NCBI GenBank assembly: GCA_947259315.1
Contig: CAMYLR010000006.1
Span: forward strand, 277,271 to 341,270
Source of the DNA: an uncultured Gemmatimonadales bacterium
GTDB taxonomy: Bacteria; Gemmatimonadota; Gemmatimonadetes; JACCXV01; JAHWKZ01
Reading direction: 5' to 3'
DNA: 64,000 nucleotides
Shown piece after piece: positions 27,548 through 34,611 of this stretch (the stretch's first letter is position 1; each line of letters opens with the position of its first letter). Below the pieces are notes generated by a model, which was given only the letters and a program-made list of their open reading frames with translations, made no database searches and was not told the origin of the DNA. A program made the translations under genes and the position numbers.

Positions 27548-29884
27548 TCAGAGCCTGCGAAGGATCGCGCCCGCGACGAGGTAGAGGACGATCGAGAGAA
27601 CGAGGACCCCGCGGAACCCGACGCGCAACGCGAACAGCGGAGCAGCGGCGGCGGCGATCACTGACAGGAAGCCGTTTACGCCCCAGCACCAGGGCATCCA
27701 TGCCGGGCGATGGTCGGCCACGCGCTGCAAACCCAGCGGAAACGGAAGCCCCATCACAAACGCGAGTGGTGCGAGCACCGCCACCGCGAGAAATGCGCGC
27801 AGCGCGATCGGTGTCGCGGCCGCAACTTCCCATAGACCCAGTTCCGCCGCGTACGCGACGATGGCGAGTACGGCGATCGCGACAAACGGGGTCCAGCTCG
27901 GGATTCGTTTGGCGATTCGATGGGCACAGGCGCTGCCGAACCCCGCGAATACGAGAAACGTGACGAGCACGACGGTCGTCGCGTAGATCGGCTCGCCGAG
28001 GAGCAGGACGAGACGTTGAATCGCCGAGATCTCGAGCAGCATAAAGGCGAGCCCGAGGGTGGCAAAGTAGATCGCAAGCGAAAGGTGACCGACGGCCGGT
28101 GTCGGTATCGACTCGCTCTTGCGTTCCGCTCGAGGCAGGACGAGCAGCGGAAGGAGGATTAGGAGCGCCGCGATCGGTATCGCCTGCATGAGCGCTACAA
28201 CGTGTGCCACGATCCCCCACTCGAAGTATGGGAGCGAAAGCCGACCCTCCCCCCGCCAAAGGCGGAGTAGCTGGCCGGCGTCGAGAAAGTGGAAGAAGAA
28301 GGGGGAGTCGTCGGAGACAGGGGCGATGCGAAACGGATAGGTCGCGATGAACCGCTGGTCATCGGGGCCGAGGAGCCCTTCCGCGCCAAGCCAGAAGCGG
28401 TCGGGATCGAGCACGTTGAATCGATTCGCCTCGGCTGCGGTCACGCCGGGAGCCCAGGCGATGTCGAACCACCGCTCAGCCGCCCACGCTCGCAGGGCAG
28501 CGACCTCGTCGTTTGTGAACGGCGATCGGCTCGCGAGGATCGTCACCGTACCCCACCCGCGGATCAGGGCGACGCGCGAAGCGGGTGTTTGCCCACTGTC
28601 CTCGATAACGACGCGGATCGTCGCCAGCAGCCGAAGGACATCACGCGGGGGGTCCAGCGTCCAGCGTGTGATCGCCACGACCCCGTCATCGCTGAGGGCT
28701 CGCCACATGTCCCGGACGCCCTCGTAGGTAAAGACGTAAGAGACGCCGGCAGCGCCCATCCCAGCTGCTCCCGCATGGAGCGAGCCGATCTCGCTAATCG
28801 TGATCAGGTCGTAGGCCTCACGGCTGGAGTGAACGAACGCGCGCGCGGTCTGAGTGGAGCGGGTGTCGGACGGGGTGATCGTGCCCGGTGCGAGGAGACG
28901 ATCGATTCGTGGATCAGGGTCGACGATCGTCAGCGCGCGGGGGGCTTGAGCGCGCGCGAGCCGCGTTGCTCCGCCTCCACCGAGGCCGATGACGAGAATC
29001 GATGGCTTCGAGACCCGGTTGATCGCGAACGGTGCCGCGGCCGTCGTCGCGGACAACAGCGCGGTATCCGCCGCCGTTGAGCGAGATCCGAGCGGCTCGC
29101 CGTTGAGGTACAGAACCGGCCTCGCGGGCACCGGCTCCGTCAAGGCGAGGCTCGTCCCTGGCGAATACCTCAAGGATGGGCTGGTGATCACTTCGAGACG
29201 GCCCAGCGGGCCGTCGTTGGTCGCTACGAGGCGGGCTCCCGGCAAACGCATCGCGATGCTCGACTCCTTATAGGCGGAGACAGGGATCGTGGCCGGCGGC
29301 GCGAACAAGGCGAACCCGAGGACGGCCGGGACCGCGATCCATACCCATCGGGTGAGCGGGATCACCGCGGCGAACGCCAGCAGCCCGACCGCGGTTGGCA
29401 ATCGCTCAGCGGGGAGCGAGACAAGCATCGTCAGACCCACTAAAGCACCGAACCCGGAGCCGCCGAGGTTGGCCGCATAGACGTGGCCGATCCGTTCGGG
29501 CCGAGCGAGGAAAGCGACCGCCACTGCCGCGCCGGTGAAGAGAAACGGCACACTCAAAACGACGTAGGTCAACGCCAGATGCAGGAACTGTCGTCGCACC
29601 GCCAGCAATTCGAACGCGTCAAAGGGGATCACCCCCGCGGCGCGATAGGCGGGGTCGAAAGTGATCGCCGCCAGCACGACGAGGATGATGAAAGCGCGCT
29701 TTTCGCGACCCTCGATCCAGGGGCGGAACAGCGTGACCAAGCTGCCGCTCGCGCCGAAGCCGAGCATCGCGAGGCTAATCACCAGGGTGGCAAAGTGGGC
29801 CCAGTGTGTAACCGAGAAGAGGTGGACGAGGATGATCTCGTAGGCCAGCGCCGCGGCGGAGAGGACGGCCAGGGCGAAGAGCAT
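27548..29884 (-). CDS. Membrane-embedded spermidine synthase-like protein
   Basis: 778 aa. Residues about 1-200: six or so membrane helices (LAYEIILVHLFSVTHWAHFA...). Residues about 205-560: a soluble Rossmann methyltransferase/spermidine-synthase-like domain with ILVIGLGGGGATRLARA (nucleotide loop, 298-312), TIVDPDPRID, and YDLITISEIGSLHAG. Residues about 570-778: six or seven more helices. Aminopropyltransferases have Asp in the catalytic YDxIxxD position; here it is Ser/Glu, so classical spermidine synthesis is doubtful. 10 bp after pcm; sits between the two ends of the broken comM copy. Confidence 0.8.
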   Translation of the reverse strand: MLFALAVLSAAALAYEIILVHLFSVTHWAHFATLVISLAMLGFGASGSLVTLFRPWIEGREKRAFIILVVLAAITFDPAYRAAGVIPFDAFELLAVRRQFLHLALTYVVLSVPFLFTGAAVAVAFLARPERIGHVYAANLGGSGFGALVGLTMLVSLPAERLPTAVGLLAFAAVIPLTRWVWIAVPAVLGFALFAPPATIPVSAYKESSIAMRLPGARLVATNDGPLGRLEVITSPSLRYSPGTSLALTEPVPARPVLYLNGEPLGSRSTAADTALLSATTAAAPFAINRVSKPSILVIGLGGGGATRLARAQAPRALTIVDPDPRIDRLLAPGTITPSDTRSTQTARAFVHSSREAYDLITISEIGSLHAGAAGMGAAGVSYVFTYEGVRDMWRALSDDGVVAITRWTLDPPRDVLRLLATIRVVIEDSGQTPASRVALIRGWGTVTILASRSPFTNDEVAALRAWAAERWFDIAWAPGVTAAEANRFNVLDPDRFWLGAEGLLGPDDQRFIATYPFRIAPVSDDSPFFFHFLDAGQLLRLWRGEGRLSLPYFEWGIVAHVVALMQAIPIAALLILLPLLVLPRAERKSESIPTPAVGHLSLAIYFATLGLAFMLLEISAIQRLVLLLGEPIYATTVVLVTFLVFAGFGSACAHRIAKRIPSWTPFVAIAVLAIVAYAAELGLWEVAAATPIALRAFLAVAVLAPLAFVMGLPFPLGLQRVADHRPAWMPWCWGVNGFLSVIAAAAAPLFALRVGFRGVLVLSIVLYLVAGAILRRL

Positions 29885-29894
29885 GAGCGACCGA

Positions 29895-30653
29895 TTAGTG
29901 GCCGACGAGCGGTACGAACGTCACCGGGGCGATCGTGCGCGTCATGACCGTCCCGTCCGCATGCTTGACGACGAGAACCAGATGCTGCACCTGAAACGGG
30001 GCACCCACCGGGATGATCATTCGGCCGTCGGTCGCGAGTTGTCGTACGAGCGGTGGTGGGATGTGACCCGCGGCCGCGGTTACGATGATCGCGTCGAACG
30101 GCTCCCACTCAGGCCAACCGTAATAGCCGTCGGCGTGGCGCGACACGACGTTGCGATACCCTAGCCGCTCGAGGCGTTGCGCCGCGCTCTCGGCGAGGGT
30201 CTCGATGATCTCGATCGAGAAGACCGAATCGGCGAGCAGGCTCGCGACAGCGGCTTGATACCCGGATCCGGTGCCGATCTCGAGCACTCGATCGCTCGGT
30301 TCGAGCTCGAGCAGCTCAGTCATCAGGGCAACGATGTAGGGCTGGCTGATCGTCTGCCCCGCTCCGATCGGGAGGGGATGATCGCCGTACGCCTCGCGCT
30401 GATATGCTGCGGGTACGAACTCGTGGCGGGGGGCGGTGAGGAGAGCGTCGAGAACGCCCTGGTCGGAGATCCCCCGGTCCCGGATCTGCTGCCGCACCAT
30501 CACTGCCCGCTCTGCGACGCGCTCGGCGCGTGGCGACCCCGTCGGAGGCTGGGTCTCGAGGACTTCCTCCTGGGCTTGAGCCGGTGCGCTCACGAAACCG
30601 GTCGCGATCGACAACAGCGCGGTCGCGTAGAGGGTGAAGCGCCCAAAACTCAC
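29895..30653 (-). CDS. pcm: Exported protein-L-isoaspartate O-methyltransferase
   Basis: 252 aa from the GTG at 30653. This start yields a clean Sec signal (FTLYATALLSIATGF, cleavage after APAQA). The longer frame to 30710 only adds a degenerate comM start. The mature part is a complete PIMT: RHEFVPAAYQREAYGDHPLPIG, GQTISQPYIVALMTELL, VLEIGTGSGYQAAVASLL, RMIIPVG. It repairs isoaspartyl residues with SAM. A signal peptide on a SAM-dependent enzyme is odd, because SAM is normally cytoplasmic. Confidence 0.88.
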   Translation of the reverse strand: MSFGRFTLYATALLSIATGFVSAPAQAQEEVLETQPPTGSPRAERVAERAVMVRQQIRDRGISDQGVLDALLTAPRHEFVPAAYQREAYGDHPLPIGAGQTISQPYIVALMTELLELEPSDRVLEIGTGSGYQAAVASLLADSVFSIEIIETLAESAAQRLERLGYRNVVSRHADGYYGWPEWEPFDAIIVTAAAGHIPPPLVRQLATDGRMIIPVGAPFQVQHLVLVVKHADGTVMTRTIAPVTFVPLVGH

Positions 30654-30696
30654 AAGCCTAACATACCGCGACGGGACCCCTAGACTCCACAACGAG

Positions 30697-30800
30697 GCGC
30701 ACGTCAGCACGCGAGCGACCGCTGCTAGACATACACATCGCCGCTGTTGGAAATCTCAGAAGCGCCAGTTCTGACCGATGACGAGGCCGTGTACCCAGCC
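30697..30800. repeat. DUF2490 3' end plus remnant of a comM start, copy matching 27311-27412
   Basis: On the minus strand, after the DUF2490 stop, a GTG at 30710 opens a reading frame MLTCASLWSLG that resembles the ComM start MLARVFTAALAG; the first ~16 nt match well and similarity then fades. Homology across the whole segment includes the intergenic bases. Confidence 0.7.
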
Positions 30801-31415
30801 GCCTGCAGGCAGGTCGTTCGAGAAGACCATCGTGTACACGTCGACCCATCCGCTGCCGACCGCCAGCGTTGCGCCGATCGGGTAGAAGCGATTCTGGAAC
30901 AGCCCGTCGAGGTTTTTTCCCCACAGCAACTCGTTGCCGAAGAACAGCGACTGTGCGGGACCTGTGCCACTCAACTGGAAGACAAACCGTGGATAGACGC
31001 GGTACAGGATATCGTCGGCAACGTCGCCCTCACGCCACCACAGCTCGAGCTGGTTGCGGACGTCGAAGTGAGCCCGCTCGCCTATCTTCCATCGCGGGGT
31101 AAGCGCAAGCTCGCCCCGAACGTTGTCGATCTCGGGTCCGTGCAGCAACCGCTGTCGCATGTACGAGACGTTGCCGTCAAAGGCTAGGTTGTCCCGCCAC
31201 TGGTAGCGCGCCATGTGCGTCGCTCGGATGAACCACAAGTGAGACGAATCGTCATCGAAGCGCAGCTCCCCCGCGACTCCCAGCGTCCACTTCCCGGTCT
31301 GCGAGTACCGCCCGTTGACCGCGTGCCATGTCTGGAGGTCGTCCTGAGAGAAGGCCGTAGCCGGGTAGAGCGGGCAAGCGAGCAGCGCCGCACAGATGAG
31401 GGTCGGGATACGCAT
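30756..31415 (-). CDS. DUF2490 outer-membrane-like protein
   Basis: 219 aa. Signal peptide ending TAFSQ (about 23), then alternating amphipathic strands (WTLGVAGELRFDDDSSHLWFIR, RYQWRDNLAFDGNVSYMRQRL) and the end FQNRFYPIGATLAV...VIGQNWRF with terminal Phe, as in beta-barrel proteins and DUF2490. Function unknown. A TAGAGT hexamer lies 14 nt before the ATG. Its 3' end is duplicated next to comM. Confidence 0.8.
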   Translation of the reverse strand: MRIPTLICAALLACPLYPATAFSQDDLQTWHAVNGRYSQTGKWTLGVAGELRFDDDSSHLWFIRATHMARYQWRDNLAFDGNVSYMRQRLLHGPEIDNVRGELALTPRWKIGERAHFDVRNQLELWWREGDVADDILYRVYPRFVFQLSGTGPAQSLFFGNELLWGKNLDGLFQNRFYPIGATLAVGSGWVDVYTMVFSNDLPAGGWVHGLVIGQNWRF

Positions 31416-31442
31416 TTCTGCTCAGTCTGACTCTAACATGGG

Positions 31443-31454
31443 CGGGATTTGAAC
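31443..31454 (-). other. Short tRNA T-arm-like sequence
   Basis: On the minus strand GTTCAAATCCCG, which is identical to a common tRNA T-loop/stem end, but the 5' half of the T-stem does not pair and no acceptor or anticodon arm is found. Possibly chance or a trace of an integration site. Confidence 0.2.
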
Positions 31455-31553
31455 ACTGTCAGGAAGCGACTGCGACCGCCGTCAGGGAAATCCTGAGACC
31501 ACGTCCGTCGATCTCCTGACCCCGGTGGCGTGGGGCTCGGAGGTGGGGTGGTC

Positions 31554-32675
31554 CTAATCCGACGGCTTTGAGTCGGTCTCGACGTCCGTAATCGTGTCCA
31601 GTGTCACACCCACCGGCAACACGTCCTTGAACGTGTCCCCGTAGATCTCCCACACAGCGACGAATAACGCCGCTACGATCGGCCCTACGACCAAGCCGAA
31701 AGCCCCGAACATCGTCAAGCCACCAAGCGTGCTCAGCAGGATCAGTAGGTCCGGCATCTCCGTGTCCCGACCGACCAGCCAGGGGCGGAGGAAATTGTCC
31801 GCCGTACCGACTACGGCGACGCACCAGATCGTGAGCCCGACCGCCGGACCAACATGTCCGGTGACCCCCAACCAGATCGCCGCCGGCGCCCAGACGAGCC
31901 CGGTGCCGAGCGCGGGGATGATCGAGAGGACGGCCATCACGGTGCCCCAGAAAGCCGCGCCCGGGATGCCGACGACCGCGAAAGCGAGCCCGGCGAGCCC
32001 GCCCTGAACGACCCCGATGACGAACGTGCCCTTGATCGTCGCCCGCGAGACCGACACGAACTTGTCCACCATCCGCATCTCGTCCTCGGCCTCCAGGGGC
32101 ATGTAGTAGACGATCTTGTCCAGCAGCTTCCGCCCGTCCTTCAGAAAGAAGAACATCGAGTAGAGGAGTATGAACAGCAGGAAGAAGAACACCACGGTCC
32201 CGCGCGCAGCCTGGGCGATGAGCCGGGCTACAATAGCTCCGACGCTCCCGGCGAGCTGGCCCGCCTTGGCGAGGATCTCGTCCTTGTAGGGCGCCAGACT
32301 TTCGGCGAACGGCAGCCGACCGATCCACCGATCGAACGGGTCGGCTTGAGCCATCCGCGCCTCGATCCATGGACCCACTGAGGTACTCACGTCCAACGCC
32401 TGCGCAAACACGATACCGAAGAAGGCGCTGAGCGGGATCACCAACACGAACAAAAACAGCAACACCGTGAGCGCCGCCGCCCACGACTTGTGACCTCCCA
32501 CGCGGCGAGCGATCCGCTCGTAAGTCGGATGGAACAACCCGGCGAAGATCCCGGCCAGTAGCACTGCCATCAGGAACGGGCGAATCATCGCGAAAAAGAG
32601 CAGCGAGACCGCGATAACGAACAGCAGCAGGAACGCGCGCTGGAACTTCCTGGCATCGCTCGGCTGGTCAGCCAT
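31554..32675 (-). CDS. AI-2E family (PerM/YdbO-like) permease
   Basis: 373 aa from the ATG at 32675 with GGAGGG 8 nt upstream. About eight membrane helices: a pair near 12-60, one near 70-95, a long soluble loop 100-150, and the conserved cluster GVVQGGLAGLAFAVVGIPGAAFWGTVMAVLSIIPALGTGLVWAPAAI, then TADNFLRPWLVGRDTEMPDLLILLSTLGGL. The family includes exporters of AI-2 and Na+/H+ antiporters; the substrate is not readable. Confidence 0.9.
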   Translation of the reverse strand: MADQPSDARKFQRAFLLLFVIAVSLLFFAMIRPFLMAVLLAGIFAGLFHPTYERIARRVGGHKSWAAALTVLLFLFVLVIPLSAFFGIVFAQALDVSTSVGPWIEARMAQADPFDRWIGRLPFAESLAPYKDEILAKAGQLAGSVGAIVARLIAQAARGTVVFFFLLFILLYSMFFFLKDGRKLLDKIVYYMPLEAEDEMRMVDKFVSVSRATIKGTFVIGVVQGGLAGLAFAVVGIPGAAFWGTVMAVLSIIPALGTGLVWAPAAIWLGVTGHVGPAVGLTIWCVAVVGTADNFLRPWLVGRDTEMPDLLILLSTLGGLTMFGAFGLVVGPIVAALFVAVWEIYGDTFKDVLPVGVTLDTITDVETDSKPSD

Positions 32676-32924
32676 CGGGCGCCCTCCAGAGTTGCGGGTC
32701 GTTCGCAAAGGCTTGGGTCCGCGCATGGCGGAGCCTGTGGATTGGCATCGTTGCCCAAGCTCGCGGAGTGAACAGCCGACCGCCAGCCCACGGAGAATGT
32801 CCGTCGACCCGACTCCCCTTGGCGTCACAAACCCTCCTCCTCACGCGCTCCCATTACAACAACCCGACCGGAGCGCGCGCCGGCTACTGGTACAGACAAC
32901 CGTGGAGAGGAGCCGGTCAGCCCG

Positions 32925-33596
32925 GTGGCAACGCTGGCCGACGATACCCCCAGCTCCGAGTCGGACCTGGATCTGTTCGGGTTCGGCGGTGCGGCGATGG
33001 ACTTTGCCGATCTCGCGATGTTCTTCGAGTTCAACTCAACCGACAACGACCTCGGCGTGCAGGTATTCCTCGACGCCGAGGGGTGGGACATCGTACAGGC
33101 CCGGGATCCGGGTGGAAAGAAGATCCTCGACATCCGCGCCAAAAAGGCGCTCGGGAGTTTGGGCATCACCGAGCTGCGTTTCGAGAGTGCGGAGCCATCG
33201 CCGGGTGAGGTCCTGGCGCTGTTCTCGGATGGTGTTTACGAGTTCCGTGGACGCACGGTCGAGGAAGCGTTTACGCTCGGAGGCTTGGCGACGCTATCCA
33301 CCGTCCTGCCGGACGCACCCGTCTTTACGAACCCCTCGGATGGCGACGGCGACGTGGACCCCGACAACCTCGTCATCACGTGGAACGCGATCGGCGGACT
33401 CGATGGCTACGAGGTCATCGTCGAGAACGAAGACGCGGAGGTCGCTCTCAGCGCCGAGCTTGGCCCCGATGCCACGAGCCTAACGGTGCCAAGCGAGTTC
33501 ATGGAAGGTGACTCGGACTACAAAGCCGAGATACTGGCCATCGCCATGAACGGAAACAAGACGATCACCGAGATCGAGTTCAGCACCGCGGACTAG
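32925..33596 (+). CDS. Conserved acidic protein with a C-terminal Fn3-like domain
   Basis: 223 aa from a GTG. An acidic N-terminus (DDTPSSESDLDLFGFGG) leads into MFFEFNSTDNDLGVQVFLDAEGWD and LGITELRFESAEPS, then FPDGxYEF-like ALFSDGVYEFRGRTVEEA. Residues about 130-220 resemble a fibronectin type III domain (APVFTNPSDGD...VITWNAIGGLDGYEVIVE). Similar proteins are usually exported, but no signal peptide is seen with this start. The 249-bp gap upstream (32676-32924) holds nothing else I can recognise. Confidence 0.65.
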   Translation: MATLADDTPSSESDLDLFGFGGAAMDFADLAMFFEFNSTDNDLGVQVFLDAEGWDIVQARDPGGKKILDIRAKKALGSLGITELRFESAEPSPGEVLALFSDGVYEFRGRTVEEAFTLGGLATLSTVLPDAPVFTNPSDGDGDVDPDNLVITWNAIGGLDGYEVIVENEDAEVALSAELGPDATSLTVPSEFMEGDSDYKAEILAIAMNGNKTITEIEFSTAD

Positions 33597-33624
33597 GAGG
33601 TAATCTGCGGCTCACCCGCGGACG

Positions 33625-33655
33625 CGAGCTGGTCGAGCACTACTCGACCAGCTCG
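33625..33655. terminator. 13-bp perfect hairpin between convergent genes
   Basis: CGAGCTGGTCGAG (33625-33637) and CTCGACCAGCTCG (33643-33655) around 5 nt. The loop and right arm contain the stop codon and last codons of the minus-strand gene ending at 33640. No T-run on either side, so a bidirectional or Rho-assisted terminator is inferred from position. Confidence 0.6.
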
Positions 33656-34467
33656 ATCGTCTCGCTTCTATTCTGCACGATCGGGATCAGCAGGTTCTGC
33701 CCGCCGGCCACCACAAACGCATCCATCTTGATCTCGCTCGACTCAGATCCGCCGAGGAACTTCCCGCCGCCGGCGTCAAAGTAGATCGTCCCCGATCCTG
33801 TACCGCCACCGCTGAGCGAGATTTCGTTCCCCATCTGGTTCCCGCTGCCCTCGAGCTCGATATCACTCGTGAACTCGATCTGAACCGCGTCGTGGCCGGC
33901 GTGCTCGGCGTTGCCGATCGCGGTGTACGTGCTGATGCGGTGCACGTCCATGTCGATTCCGTTCTGGTTAGTCTGCACGGAGATCGTGTCGGTCCAGGTG
34001 GTACCGGCGCTGATCTCGTCTTCCGGTAGGCTCGGGAAAAACGCTCGGTACGTCGTCACCAGGTCGAGCCGGTCGAGCTCCGCGGGCAACGATTCCGGCA
34101 CCGCGATATCGCTCACCTCACCGCGCGACCCGAGGGTCACCACGACCGGTTCTCCGTAGAGTGCTGAGAAGTCGAGCTCACCACCACCCGGCATGCCGAC
34201 CATGCTCACCGAATCGTGAACGATCTCGACCGTGACGTGATCGTCTGATACGTCGCGGAGCGTCGTCGTGAACCGCCAATAGCTTTCGATATCGATGTTC
34301 TGCTCGGTGCCGCTGACCGTCTGCGCGACGTGATCCTCCTGCGTGCGCGTGTAGGTGTGCGACTCTCCCGACTCCCCACCGTACCTGAGAACCTGGGCCA
34401 TGGAAATCCCCGGCACAGTGAGCAGCGCCGTCAACCCGACGATCGCCAATAAAATCTTGATCGACAT
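33640..34467 (-). CDS. Exported protein of unknown function (DUF6263-like)
   Basis: 275 aa from the ATG at 34467 with AGGAGAGG about 9 nt upstream. Sec signal ILLAIVGLTALLTVPGISMAQ. The mature protein is all beta with long alternating strands (HTYTRTQEDHVAQTVSGTEQN, FTTTLRDVSDDHVTVEIVHDS) and a Gly/Ser-rich strand (SLSGGGTGSGTIYFDAGGGKF). Such periplasmic beta proteins with unknown role are frequent. The DUF name is a guess from style. Confidence 0.65.
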   Translation of the reverse strand: MSIKILLAIVGLTALLTVPGISMAQVLRYGGESGESHTYTRTQEDHVAQTVSGTEQNIDIESYWRFTTTLRDVSDDHVTVEIVHDSVSMVGMPGGGELDFSALYGEPVVVTLGSRGEVSDIAVPESLPAELDRLDLVTTYRAFFPSLPEDEISAGTTWTDTISVQTNQNGIDMDVHRISTYTAIGNAEHAGHDAVQIEFTSDIELEGSGNQMGNEISLSGGGTGSGTIYFDAGGGKFLGGSESSEIKMDAFVVAGGQNLLIPIVQNRSETIELVE

Positions 34468-34512
34468 TGTTTGACCTCTCCTGATACTGAATGAGTACAA
34501 CGATACGCGACT

Positions 34513-34528
34513 TGGCATGATCCGTGCG
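34513..34528 (+). promoter_or_regulatory. Sigma-54-like element upstream of the GGDEF gene
   Basis: TGGCATGATCCGTGCG, with GG (34514-34515) and GC (34526-34527) exactly 10 bp apart; -12 half imperfect (GTGCG). Same spacing as the lemA element. Transcription would begin near 34539. Confidence 0.3.
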
Positions 34529-34611
34529 GCGAGAATTTAGACCGATTCCCGGGTCCGGCCATGGCCCGTACCCCGTGGCTCCAAAACACGTTCCGCCAAG
34601 GGACTAGTCCG

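Noticed and set aside
27417..28259. 280-aa minus-strand frame, Arg-rich
   Set aside because: Out-of-frame reading of the membrane spermidine-synthase-like gene.
31459..32484. 341-aa minus-strand frame, Arg/Gly-rich
   Set aside because: It is an out-of-frame reading of the AI-2E permease gene, which has clear membrane motifs in its own frame.
32743..32754. TGGCATCGTTGC, resembling a sigma-54 promoter
   Set aside because: GG and GC are only 7 bp apart; the -24/-12 spacing is strict.
32692..33483. 263-aa plus-strand frame, Ser/Arg-rich
   Set aside because: Out-of-frame overlap of the gene at 32925; composition is that of a shadow reading.
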